DNA from: Azospirillum sp. SYSU D00513
Lineage (GTDB): Bacteria > Pseudomonadota > Alphaproteobacteria > Azospirillales > Azospirillaceae
DNA length: 64,000 bases
Reading direction: 5' to 3'
Assembly: GCF_017356015.1 (NCBI RefSeq)
Contig: NZ_JAFIQV010000012.1
Location: 62,001 to 126,000, forward strand
Shown: piece after piece, positions 43,131 through 50,365 of the stretch
How positions within the stretch are numbered: position 1 is the stretch's first letter
Layout of the letters: the number at the start of each line of letters is the position of its first letter
The notes under the pieces: model-generated
The model's input: the letters and a program-made list of their open reading frames with translations, nothing else
The model's database searches: none
Told to the model about the DNA's origin: nothing
Program-made: the position numbers and the translations under genes

Positions 43131-43473
43131 GCCCTAGCTTGTAGCATACAATTGGATGGTGGAACAGAAAGGCCCGCCCCTGTGGAGAGGCGGGCTGAAG
43201 TCTGGAGCTGAAATGGGTGCCTCAGGAGCACCGCAGACTTGAACGTGGCGGATGGGCTCGTGTTCCACGACATAAGAAAGCCCGCCCCGGTCGGCGGGGC
43301 GGGCAAAGTGCGGTGAGTGAAGATGGCGCTGTTTGCGGGAACAGCGCCGAGGAACATGGTGCCAAACCTAAGCTTCTGCTGCACGGGAGCAGAGTAGGTG
43401 CTGGCTTCTCCGATGAGCCTGCGCGAAGGAAGGCCTGCCCTCCTGGTGGAGAAGCGGCTTGCGCGGTTGTAGC

Positions 43474-43725
43474 TCACTCTGGAGCAGGCACCCAGCGGCG
43501 GAAGTCGATATCTTTTCCCCTGAGTTCCGTGCGTCGCCACCATGGCCGTTTGGGCGCCGGGCGCGGTTGCGAGGACGCCTCTGCCTCAATCAGCAGCCGC
43601 AGTATGGTCCGCTCCAGATCCAGAAGCTTCAGCCGTTTCGACAGACATTTGCACTTCCGGCTTCGCTCCCGAAGGGAATGTATGGCTTGATGAAAGGACG
43701 CCAGACCAATGTTCTCCCGCTGCAT
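43474..43725 (-). CDS. Small basic hypothetical protein (83 aa)
   Basis: The frame from ATG 43725 encodes a basic helical protein (MQRENIGLASFHQAIHSLRE, then SKRLKLLDLERTILRLLIEA) with an arginine/tryptophan-rich end (PKRPWWRRTELRGKDID). It fills the interval between two array hairpins (43804-43829 upstream, 43432-43463 downstream, 11 bases after the stop). The composition suggests nucleic-acid binding. No family was recognised and the ribosome-binding site is weak. Confidence 0.5.
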   Translation of the reverse strand: MQRENIGLASFHQAIHSLRERSRKCKCLSKRLKLLDLERTILRLLIEAEASSQPRPAPKRPWWRRTELRGKDIDFRRWVPAPE

Positions 43726-44074
43726 GCACCCGTTCCAAATTCCACCGGATCAAGTGAACTGGCAACGGTAAGGCCCTTATGCGGTTCCTGCCATGCAACG
43801 AAAGGCCCACCCCCGTGGAGAGGCGGGCCAGTTGGTACGGGTCGTGGGGACGCCCGGCAGGAGCGGCCCCGGCGGGCTAACCGGCTGCCGGCCGGCGGGT
43901 TCCAGGCACAGAAAGGCCCGCCCCGTGGATGGACGGGGCGGGCCAAGGCGGTTTCGGTCGAGGAGCGTCCGGCAAGAGCGCTCCCATGCTGAAAACCGGG
44001 GGAGCTGCCGGCGGGTTCCGGGCATAAGGAAGCCCGCCAGAGGGGATCTGGCGGGCTCTCCCGTATCTCGGGGC

Positions 44075-44218
44075 CTACAGCTCATCCACGCTCACGCCCG
44101 CCTCCAGGAAGGCCCGTCGAATGGACCTGACCGTCTGTTCGGAGCCATCCGTCTTTGATGGCCGATGGCTCGCCGGCTTGGCCGAGGGTGAAGCAGCTCG
44201 ATGGGCTGGGCTGCTCAA
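44075..44218 (-). CDS. Candidate 47-aa protein or C-terminal remnant of an XRE regulator
   Basis: The frame from TTG 44218 to TAG 44075 ends SEQTVRSIRRAFLEAGVSVDEL. This resembles the C-terminal helix of small XRE regulators, for instance LRDLREALEAAGVDII of the protein at 49248. There is no ATG and the frame is closed upstream, so it may be a fragment of a decayed gene. The hairpin at 44032-44056 follows 18 bases later. Confidence 0.3.
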   Translation of the reverse strand: MSSPAHRAASPSAKPASHRPSKTDGSEQTVRSIRRAFLEAGVSVDEL

Positions 44219-44352
44219 CGGGCTGTAGGTGGTCTAGAATGAGATGGGACCACCGTTGGGAGAAGTGGCTCCAGGCATGGGGTAGTCTTGGGGGCCTCCA
44301 AGCCATTTATCGCTCGAGCAGCTTCAGGCCGAGCTTTGGACTAGGGTTGCTG

Positions 44353-44823
44353 CTATTCGACCGCGCATGCGATCTGGCCATCGGACGCGTTCGCGACAGC
44401 CTTGAACAGATCGCCCAGGCACTTCCGGACGCTGGGATCGTCGATCCGGTGATACGCCTTCATCAACTCCAGCGTCTCACGTTTCACCATCGGGTCCGGA
44501 CCCGATGTCTCGCCGCCGGTCGAAGCGGGCATGCCACCGCGCTCCCGTAGATCGCCCGGCAAGTCGTCGAAGAAAAACGACACCGGGACGTCCAGTGCTT
44601 GCCCGAATAGCCAGAGCTTGGATGCCGAGATCCGATTGGCTCCCCGCTCGTATTTCTGGATCTGCTGGAAGGTCAATCCGACCGACTGGCCAAGCTGGGT
44701 CTGGGTGATGCCCATAAGGGTGCGCCGCAGCCGCATGCGCGCACCGACATGCACATCGATGGCGTCGGGGCCGTCGGCGCCGTCCTGGGTTGCCATGATC
44801 TCTGCGTTCTTACCCGGTGCCAT
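44353..44823 (-). CDS. XRE-family transcriptional repressor (candidate lysogeny repressor)
   Basis: From ATG 44823 the product has 156 aa. The HTH_3 domain covers about residues 25-80 (VHVGARMRLRRTLMGITQTQ, LGQSVGLTFQQIQKYERGAN). The C-terminus with MKAYHRIDDPSVRKCLGDLF is the form common in alphaproteobacterial XRE regulators. There is no S24/LexA-like autoprotease domain. An upstream in-frame start at 44898 is disfavoured because a good promoter sits between. The ATG lies six bases after the -10 hexamer, so the mRNA should be leaderless. Confidence 0.85.
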   Translation of the reverse strand: MAPGKNAEIMATQDGADGPDAIDVHVGARMRLRRTLMGITQTQLGQSVGLTFQQIQKYERGANRISASKLWLFGQALDVPVSFFFDDLPGDLRERGGMPASTGGETSGPDPMVKRETLELMKAYHRIDDPSVRKCLGDLFKAVANASDGQIACAVE

Positions 44824-44829
44824 CTGCCT

Positions 44830-44857
44830 ATTATCCCGCGTAATCGTTCCGTCACAA
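44830..44857 (-). promoter_or_regulatory. Promoter of the XRE repressor
   Basis: On the minus strand TTGTGA and GATAAT (44830-44835) are separated by 16 bases. The predicted start coincides with the repressor ATG at 44823, which is the arrangement of a leaderless transcript. Confidence 0.55.
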
Positions 44858-44901
44858 TACGATGGCGAGTCATGCATGGATGTGTATGCGCTTGGCAACG
44901 G

Positions 44902-45453
44902 TCATTTATGGGCGGTGCGTTGGTTCCAACTCGGCACGAAGTCGGGGCGGTTGCGGGCGAGCGCTTCCATCAGGCTCAGCAGCTCGGCCAGGGGCTTTCC
45001 CGGATCCTTGATGCCGCCGGTCCGGTCCCACTCTGCGGTGATCAGGTCGAGCCGGGCGAGCATGTCCGCCGGGCCGGTGAGAGGCGCCCGCCGGATCGCG
45101 CCGGCTATGCGCTGCGCTTCCTCGGCGAGGCGTTGGGCGAGGGCTTCCATCTCGGGCAGGCCACAGGCGGAGCGGGCCTGTTGCACCCTCCTCTGATCGG
45201 CCTCTAGATCGCGCAGGAGGCGCGTCACGGTGGCGCGGTGCCGCTCCATGGCCGCGTCGTCCAGAAGCGCCCAGGCGGGCGGCGGGGCGGCCTGTAGGGC
45301 ACTGGCGCACCGGTAGGTGATCCGGCCCCACATCACCCCGGCCGGCGGGATCGCCCCCGCCCGGCGCTTGATCTCCGCCAGCACCTCTGTCCTCTGCCGC
45401 TCGATCCCTGCCCACTGCTCCCAGAGCGCCCACGCGGTGGCTGGGGCTCGCAT
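44902..45453 (-). CDS. Hypothetical helical protein (183 aa)
   Basis: The product starts MRAPATAWALWEQWAGIERQ and consists almost wholly of predicted helices rich in Ala, Arg and Leu (VTRLLRDLEADQRRVQQARS, LLSLMEALARNRPDFVPSWN). There is no membrane segment or catalytic motif. It lies upstream of the repressor on the same strand, and an 87-base gap separates it from the divergent gene at 45541, which is likely a two-way promoter. No family was recognised. Confidence 0.6.
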   Translation of the reverse strand: MRAPATAWALWEQWAGIERQRTEVLAEIKRRAGAIPPAGVMWGRITYRCASALQAAPPPAWALLDDAAMERHRATVTRLLRDLEADQRRVQQARSACGLPEMEALAQRLAEEAQRIAGAIRRAPLTGPADMLARLDLITAEWDRTGGIKDPGKPLAELLSLMEALARNRPDFVPSWNQRTAHK

Positions 45454-45540
45454 GACTCAAGTCCTACGATGGGACCGAGGGCGAGCGCTCCCGCCGGTCA
45501 GGCACAACCGCATCAGGACGAACCTGACGGAGGGCGTGAC

Positions 45541-46248
45541 ATGGACGGTGGCGTGGTGCTCGTGGACGAGGTGCAGGCGGCGGAGCGGCTGGCCGTGCAG
45601 GAGGATCTGATGACGGCGCGGGACGGCCTCTGCGCCGGGCTCCGGGCTCTCGACCTGGCGCCCTTCGTATCGACCGACTGGGGTGCGCTGGAGCGGCTGA
45701 ACGCCCAACACCGGGATAGCTGGTTCGAGCTGCTGCCCCGGCCAGCCTCGGCGGCGTGCCTGTGGGCGGGCGTCACCGACTCGGCGGGCGACGTGGTGGC
45801 GGTGCAGGCCTCCATCCTGCTGGACTGCGCCGGGCGCAGCTACGGCGCGCGCCTGGAGGATCTGACGTCCTTCTATGATGCCCCGGCGCCGGCGGATGCG
45901 TGGTGCTTCAGCGCGAGCCCGGAGGCGAGGGAGGCGCGCGGCCGCGTGGCGATGATGTCCAGCGGCTGGGTTCGGCCCGACCTGCGCGGGGGCAACCGGG
46001 ACCTGTTCCACCAACTCGGCCGGCTGAACCGTCTGGCGGTTCTGACCCGGTGGTGTCCCGACTGGCTGGTGGCGCTGATCGACCCGCCAGTGTCGCGGCT
46101 GTGGACGGTGCGCGCGGTGGGGGAGCGTCATCTCGACCGGCACCCCACCGTCCTGTTCCACCAGCCCGGGGAGGGGCGGCTCAGGCTGCATGTGCTTCGG
46201 TTCCGACCGGAAGCAGTCGCCGCGGACCTGCAACGTCGTGCATCTTGA
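45541..46248 (+). CDS. Hypothetical protein with weak GNAT-like features
   Basis: The ATG at 45541 follows GGAGGGCG. The 235-aa product has a strand-rich middle (LWAGVTDSAGDVVAVQASIL) and GWVRPDLRGGNRDLFHQLGR, which loosely resembles the acetyl-CoA-binding turn of GNAT proteins (VxPxxRGxxL). This is a shape argument only. It is the sole plus-strand gene between the repressor and attR except for the HTH gene, and its end overlaps the convergent gene by 68 bases. Confidence 0.55.
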   Translation: MDGGVVLVDEVQAAERLAVQEDLMTARDGLCAGLRALDLAPFVSTDWGALERLNAQHRDSWFELLPRPASAACLWAGVTDSAGDVVAVQASILLDCAGRSYGARLEDLTSFYDAPAPADAWCFSASPEAREARGRVAMMSSGWVRPDLRGGNRDLFHQLGRLNRLAVLTRWCPDWLVALIDPPVSRLWTVRAVGERHLDRHPTVLFHQPGEGRLRLHVLRFRPEAVAADLQRRAS

Positions 46249-46732
46249 CCGCTGACAGGATGGCGCGGCGGTTGCCGCTCCGCCATCCGATCAGGGCGTG
46301 GTTGAAGCTGAAGGGCTTGCCGATGCCCGTGGCGACGATCTCGTTCACCACGGGCTCCCCGGTGTCGATTGCCTCGGCGTACTGCCGGGCGATGGCGGCG
46401 GCGAACTCGCAATGCGGGTCCACCGCCTCGGGCTGGCCCAGGACCATCCGGCCCCAGGCCTCGCCCAGCGTGTCGAGCGCCGGGCGGCCGATGAAGCGGA
46501 AGCAGAGCGGGCCTCCGTCCTCATCGCTGGCGAGGAAGCTGCACCGGTCCAAAAGGCCGCTCTCCTTTAGGAACCGCACGATGTCCGGGTTGATGCCGCC
46601 ATGCCGGCGGCACTCGTCGATGATGGCCTGTTGCCAGTCGAGCGCCAGCCGGACGGGCTGACGGTCGATCCGCACCTCGCACGGGGCAGGCGGCGGGGGA
46701 GGCGCGGCACGGCGGAAGGCGAGGACGGTCAT
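46181..46732 (-). CDS. PAS-like domain protein (183 aa)
   Basis: After a proline-rich start (RRAAPPPPPAPCEVRI) the product has HGGINPDIVRFLKESGLLDR, then SDEDGGPLCFRFIGRPALDT, LGEAWGRMVLGQPE and EIVATGIGKPFSFNHALIGW. The order of a short helix, strands with RFIGRPALD and a later signal-like strand resembles PAS_5-type sensor domains of alphaproteobacteria. The start overlaps the stop of the 696-aa gene by four bases, so the two proteins are probably made together. Confidence 0.55.
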   Translation of the reverse strand: MTVLAFRRAAPPPPPAPCEVRIDRQPVRLALDWQQAIIDECRRHGGINPDIVRFLKESGLLDRCSFLASDEDGGPLCFRFIGRPALDTLGEAWGRMVLGQPEAVDPHCEFAAAIARQYAEAIDTGEPVVNEIVATGIGKPFSFNHALIGWRSGNRRAILSAVKMHDVAGPRRLLPVGTEAHAA

Positions 46733-48819
46733 GCAACCCTCTTCTCGCCGAAAGCCTCGACCATGGTGCTGTAGAAGGCGCGGGCCTGCGCCGGGGAGAT
46801 GCCCGCCTTCTCGGCGCCGGCCTGGAGGAAGCCCTCCGACAGGTCCACCGGCACCCGGATCATGGCCGGGGCCTCCTGTTCGAAAGCCGCCACCGTGTCC
46901 ATGAAGGGATCGGGTGGAGCGGCCAGCCGGTCCTTGGGCGTGACCGGCTCCTCCGAGTAGTAGTAGGATAAGCCCATCCCGCGGAGCGTGACTCCGGCCC
47001 CCTTACACAGCACGGGCAGGACGCTCACGATCGCGCGGAGAACCGCATCCGCCCTGTCCACGTCGATCAAGAGGGACGGATCTTTCTTGGCTCCGTCCCT
47101 CAGGTCGGCGCGCACCATCTCCAAGAAGTGCTCTGCGGCCGCGAGCTGGCACACCGCATCGGCGACGGTGACCGTTTCGGAATGGAGGATCGCAAGGCCA
47201 TACTGGTCAATGCGGCTGGCGCAGGCCCGAACGTCATCCCGCATGCCGGGCGGAAGGGCTTCAAGGCGGTCCTGCTGATCCCAGGCGTCTCCCAGGAACC
47301 GGCTCAGCAGCCGGACAGGGGTGAACGGGTCATCCCTCAGGACAGGCGGCGGGGGTGGCGGCTTGCCGATGGAGGTTGCCAGATCGTCCCGCTCGTTGAC
47401 GGCCTTCAGCCACTTCCTGTTCCGGACGTCGAGCAGGCCGTCCAGATAGGCGATCTTGTCCACGGCATACCGGATCAACCGCTCGACCGGCGCGCCGAAC
47501 CGCGGTGCTGCCTCCAAAAGCGTGCGCCGCAGGTGCTTGAACGGGTGGTCAGTGTCGGCGTCGTCGCGCGACTGCCCGTCATTGCTGAAGTAGGCCATAG
47601 CGCCCAGCTTCAGCAACACGCCTTCCAGCGTCCAGGCCGGCAGCTCCGCCACACGCTGATAGCTCGCGTGTTCGGTGCGGATGGCGTCCTCGTCGGTTTC
47701 GTCCTCGATCGTCCTGGCAACGGCGTCCTGCCAAGCATCATAGGCGGCGAACAGGGGCTCATCCGTGACCGGCAAGGCGGACGATCCGCCGAGTCGTTGC
47801 GCCTCCCCGATCAGGCGCCACAGAAGCTTGGTCCGGCCGTCGCTGTCCGACACCGGGCCATGCGCTTCCTGCGGACGCTCCACCCACCAGTTCCACGCCA
47901 TTCGCAGCTTCACCGCGAGTTCGGCGCCGGTGCGGGGCGTCATAGACACCAGAGCGTTTTCGGCTGCGGTGAACTCCTCCTCGATCTCGGCGACCCTCTC
48001 GTGGTCCTCTGGTTCGAGTGGCAAATTCCCATAAGCGCGGCGCACGGCGAAGTAGCGGCGGCCGGCTGCCTGGAACTCCTCGCCCGTGTAGTGACAGGCA
48101 TCGGCCAGGGCGGCGAGGAAAGCCGGCTCATCGCCATCGGCCAGAGCCTGAAGGGCGGGGAAGACGCGCAATGCGTCTGCCGTGAGGCTGGTGATCAAGG
48201 CGCCATCGGTTCCCCTGCCGCCACCAGGGGGGATATCCTGAATTCCGTTCGGCTTGCCCAGTGGCGGCCCGCTCCGTTCCTGCCAGGACATGTAGGCTTT
48301 CACCGCAATTCCGATCCCGCTGCGCGCTGGGATGGCGGCAATGGCGTGGACCAGTTCCGAGTCGCGGTCGAGCAAGGCGTCGTACTCGTCATCCTCCTTG
48401 CCGCCGGTCTTCCCTCGCTTGTGGAGGGCCATCCGCAGGGCCACCAGCTCCTTGAACGTCTCCAGGATGGCGTGATCCGCGCCGTTGACCGATTGGTCGA
48501 GCGCCGACGTGTTCAGCAGGAAGTCCCGCACACGGGTGACGGCGGGCAGTTCCTGGCCGTCTTCGCGCCGCCCAGCCACGAACCCGATGCGCGGGCAGAT
48601 CAGGCGGGTGAGGATCACCGCGGCGTCCCCAACGGTCTGGGGAGGCGTCCGCACGATGGCCTCATCCAGGCGGCTCCACTCGTCGTGAAGGACGGTGTTG
48701 CGCGCCTCGTCGGCGCCGGCTGCGCTTTCCTCGAGCAAGGCCCGCACCTTGTCGCCGGCCTCCCCGAACGTCATGCCCAGTTCGGCGATGATGGTGGTTT
48801 CCGAGTCGGTCTTACGCAT
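46729..48819 (-). CDS. Large hypothetical protein (696 aa), attR-proximal cargo
   Basis: The ATG at 48819 has GGGAGGT eight bases upstream. The protein is soluble and almost entirely helical, with a strongly acidic, aromatic-rich composition (YAVRRAYG-type and MAWNWWVERPQEAHGP segments), a KPPPPPPVLRDD linker near residue 490 and no P-loop, nuclease or membrane motif that I can see. It is the second gene of a three-gene operon with overlapping ends on both sides. Location next to attR beside an HTH gene is typical of prophage cargo. Function unknown. Confidence 0.7.
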   Translation of the reverse strand: MRKTDSETTIIAELGMTFGEAGDKVRALLEESAAGADEARNTVLHDEWSRLDEAIVRTPPQTVGDAAVILTRLICPRIGFVAGRREDGQELPAVTRVRDFLLNTSALDQSVNGADHAILETFKELVALRMALHKRGKTGGKEDDEYDALLDRDSELVHAIAAIPARSGIGIAVKAYMSWQERSGPPLGKPNGIQDIPPGGGRGTDGALITSLTADALRVFPALQALADGDEPAFLAALADACHYTGEEFQAAGRRYFAVRRAYGNLPLEPEDHERVAEIEEEFTAAENALVSMTPRTGAELAVKLRMAWNWWVERPQEAHGPVSDSDGRTKLLWRLIGEAQRLGGSSALPVTDEPLFAAYDAWQDAVARTIEDETDEDAIRTEHASYQRVAELPAWTLEGVLLKLGAMAYFSNDGQSRDDADTDHPFKHLRRTLLEAAPRFGAPVERLIRYAVDKIAYLDGLLDVRNRKWLKAVNERDDLATSIGKPPPPPPVLRDDPFTPVRLLSRFLGDAWDQQDRLEALPPGMRDDVRACASRIDQYGLAILHSETVTVADAVCQLAAAEHFLEMVRADLRDGAKKDPSLLIDVDRADAVLRAIVSVLPVLCKGAGVTLRGMGLSYYYSEEPVTPKDRLAAPPDPFMDTVAAFEQEAPAMIRVPVDLSEGFLQAGAEKAGISPAQARAFYSTMVEAFGEKRVA

Positions 48820-49054
48820 GGCGCGGCACCTCCCGGAACAGGTCGGTCCGGCGCAGGCGGAGCCCGTCCAGCACGGCCAAGCGGTCATCGTCGACCAGGT
48901 GGTCCAGCTCGCCCCGGTCCTCCTCCGGCTCCATGTCCGGATCGGGATCGCGGGCGTCCAGTTCGGTGATCAGTTCGTCTATGAGGGCCGACAGGGCACG
49001 CCGTGAGAGGCGCGCCCAGGGCAGGGCCGTGGTATCCTTGGGTGCGGTCTGCAT
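48812..49054 (-). CDS. Small acidic hypothetical protein (80 aa)
   Basis: The product MQTAPKDTTALPWARLSRRA continues with LSALIDELITELDARDPDPD and an acidic stretch, then LDHLVDDDRLAVLDGLRLRR. It is the first gene of the operon and its stop overlaps the start of the 696-aa gene by eight bases, which is strong evidence of coupled translation. It could be a partner or antitoxin-like cofactor of the large protein, but nothing in the sequence proves it. Confidence 0.6.
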   Translation of the reverse strand: MQTAPKDTTALPWARLSRRALSALIDELITELDARDPDPDMEPEEDRGELDHLVDDDRLAVLDGLRLRRTDLFREVPRHA

Positions 49055-49166
49055 GGGGTTAAGGCTTCCCGGTGTGGACCGAAGAGGCGGAGCCGTTGCT
49101 GCGGTCCGTCTCCCGGGCGCCCGGCCGTTGCTGCGGTCGGGCGCTTCTTTGTGAGTAGAAGGTCGT

Positions 49167-49258
49167 CACCTTTGGTGCTAACCTGATCCCAAGTTATGCT
49201 CACCTCCGGGTGCGGTCAACACCTTTGATGCATATAGGGGACAAAAAGTGCATATATT
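49167..49258. promoter_or_regulatory. Divergent control region with direct repeats
   Basis: The gap between the cargo operon and the HTH gene holds two copies of CACCTTTGRTGC (near 49169 and 49220) and a duplicated TGCATATA-type element (near 49229 and 49249) around the GTG start. Repeats of this spacing are expected of operators for the adjacent XRE protein. No single best promoter could be chosen. Confidence 0.45.
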
Positions 49259-49508
49259 GACACGCGAGCAGAGCCGAGCAGGAAGGGCTCTGCTCGACTG
49301 GTCGCAAGATGACCTTGCCCGCCATGCAGGAACCGCAGCGCGTACCGTCAAAGATTTCGAGCGTGGTGCACGGCAGCCTTTGGATCGGACGCTCAGGGAT
49401 TTGCGCGAGGCGCTGGAAGCGGCGGGTGTCGATATCATCCCCGCCGGCCAGTACGAGGGCGGCGGAGGGCCGGGCGTCCGCCTCAAGGCAGAGCCAGCGG
49501 ACGCCTAA
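49248..49508 (+). CDS. XRE-type helix-turn-helix regulator (86 aa)
   Basis: The product MHILTREQSRAGRALLDWSQ, then DLARHAGTAARTVKDFERGA and LRDLREALEAAGVDIIPAGQ, is the small HTH_3 regulator common in alphaproteobacterial genomes and phages. The start is GTG at 49248, and homologues often start with the leucine two codons later (TTG 49257). It is divergent from the cargo operon and probably represses it and itself. Confidence 0.85.
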   Translation: MHILTREQSRAGRALLDWSQDDLARHAGTAARTVKDFERGARQPLDRTLRDLREALEAAGVDIIPAGQYEGGGGPGVRLKAEPADA

Positions 49509-49630
49509 GGTTCGGGCGCGACTGAACGCCGGACCCTCATAATCACGAAATTGCGCAGCCACGATGATGCCCGGCCGGCGGGGATATGTTCGCCGTCGTT
49601 CGCAGAAAATCGCCTACAGCCACGCGCCAG

Positions 49631-49652
49631 TGTGGGACGCAATGTGGGACGC
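49631..49652 (+). promoter_or_regulatory. Paired arm-type integrase sites (right)
   Basis: TGTGGGACGC occurs at 49631-49640 and 49643-49652 with the same 12-base pitch and orientation as the pair at 7282-7303. It lies 54 bases inside the attR core and so forms the P arm of attP after excision. Confidence 0.65.
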
Positions 49653-49705
49653 TGGCGAGCGATCCGGAAGAAAACCCAACGGTTTCAAGGGGTTGGTGGG
49701 CGTAA

Positions 49706-49720
49706 GTGGCGGATGGGGTG
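49706..49720. repeat. attR core, 15-bp direct repeat
   Basis: GTGGCGGATGGGGTG is identical to 7147-7161. Here it is the CCA end, discriminator base and 3' acceptor strand of tRNA-Ser, restored by phage DNA. Confidence 0.88.
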
Positions 49721-49796
49721 GGATTCGAACCCACGGTACCCTTGCGGGTACGCCAGTTTTCAAGACTGGAGCCTTAAACCACTCGGCCACCCATCC
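49707..49796 (-). tRNA. tRNA-Ser (anticodon TGA)
   Basis: On the minus strand the 90-base gene folds as a class II tRNA: acceptor GGATGGG pairing with CCCATCC, D-arm GGCCGAGTGGTTTAAGGC, anticodon loop CTTGAAA with TGA, a long variable arm (CGTACCCGCAAGGGTACC) and T-arm GTGGG-TTCGAAT-CCCAC. The discriminator G and the CCA end are encoded. The prophage uses its 3' end as integration site and leaves the gene intact. Confidence 0.96.
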
Positions 49797-49872
49797 GCGA
49801 AGGCGCTCAACGGTTTAGGCCGCGCCGGGGCAGGGCGTCAAGGGGCGTGTTGAGAGCGCCGCGCTGCAAGGG

Positions 49873-50103
49873 TCAGGCCCGGGCGCTCCGCCAAGACAGC
49901 ACCCCGGCGCACAGGCCGCGACGGGCCAGTTCGTCGGTGCAGGCGTCCACGCCGCCTTCGCAGTTGGGCGGGAGTTCGCCGGTGGCGCGGTAGACGTTCC
50001 AGCCGACATAGCTGATCAGGTCCTCGCTGCGCATCCGCGTGGCCTTCTGCCGGATGGCGCGGTAGGCGAGGGCGTATTGCTTGTCCGTCTCCGATTGGCT
50101 CAT
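49873..50103 (-). CDS. Small hypothetical protein (76 aa)
   Basis: From ATG 50103 the product begins MSQSETDKQYALAYRAIRQK. It continues with RMRSEDLISYVGWNVYRATG and ends with three cysteines in a helical segment (GGVDACTDELARRGLCAGVL). It is probably cytosolic. The longer frame from 50133 is less likely. It is a host gene just outside the prophage, and no family was recognised. Confidence 0.6.
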   Translation of the reverse strand: MSQSETDKQYALAYRAIRQKATRMRSEDLISYVGWNVYRATGELPPNCEGGVDACTDELARRGLCAGVLSWRSARA

Positions 50104-50365
50104 GGCGCGCGTCCCCTTATCCCCGGCCTTCACGGCGGCTCTTCACGGCGGCTGGGCGGCCGTCCCCGGCGCCCAGCCGGCTGAGCGCCTTCATCTTTCC
50201 ATAACCTGCGCGGGGCCGGAACGGCACATTCGGGCCCGCGATTTTGTGGAGAGCTGCTCCGGCTCCGGACGGTGCCGCGTCCGCGCGGGCTCTTTGGGCG
50301 GGCTCTTCGGTGGGGGTGCGGCAACAAATGCCGGGCGGCGCTGTCTTCGGGGGAGGAGGTGCGCC

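Larger units (their letters stand above)
41120..44056 (-). repeat. Array of about 15 GC-rich hairpins reading as minus-strand terminators
   Basis: Hairpins of the form GCCCGCC-loop-GGCGGGC lie at 41120-41153, 41616-41645, 41772-41797, 41930-41954, 42274-42312, 42397-42420, 42507-42531, 42590-42615, 42730-42758, 43172-43195, 43280-43304, 43432-43463 (degenerate), 43804-43829, 43915-43944 and 44032-44056. Loops differ in sequence and length. On the minus strand most are followed by T-rich tails (TATTTTTTG, TTTCCTTTG, CTTCTTTT, CCTTTTTG, CTTTCTT), so they should end minus-strand transcripts. Several lie 14-55 bases after the stop of a small minus-strand ORF. Confidence 0.8.
7147..49720. mobile_element. 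Integrated prophage, HK97-type head with Mu-like contractile tail, at tRNA-Ser
   Basis: The element is bounded by a 15-bp direct repeat, GTGGCGGATGGGGTG, at 7147-7161 and 49706-49720. The right copy is the 3' end of an intact tRNA-Ser(TGA). It carries a tyrosine integrase, replication genes, terminase, portal, protease, capsid, complete contractile-tail and baseplate genes, fibres, an endolysin and a repressor. No structural gene is obviously broken, so it may be inducible. Accessory genes lie mainly between 39.9 and 49.5 kb. Confidence 0.93.

Noticed and set aside
42935..43543. 202-aa minus-strand open frame spanning several hairpins
   Set aside because: It reads through three terminator hairpins and part of the RHH gene in another frame; the repeated peptide PARLSTGAG is just the translated stem.
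41120..44056. CRISPR array
   Set aside because: The repeats are palindromic stems with variable loops and irregular spacing, not constant direct repeats with equal spacers, and no cas genes are nearby.
43777..44085. 102-aa minus-strand open frame
   Set aside because: It also runs through three array hairpins without a stop and has no recognisable start or domain.
44823..44898. Longer N-terminus of the XRE repressor
   Set aside because: The extension would include the promoter region and shows no similarity to XRE proteins.
47128..48969. 613-aa plus-strand open frame
   Set aside because: It is antisense to the 696-aa gene, which has a good ribosome-binding site and coupled overlaps with its neighbours.
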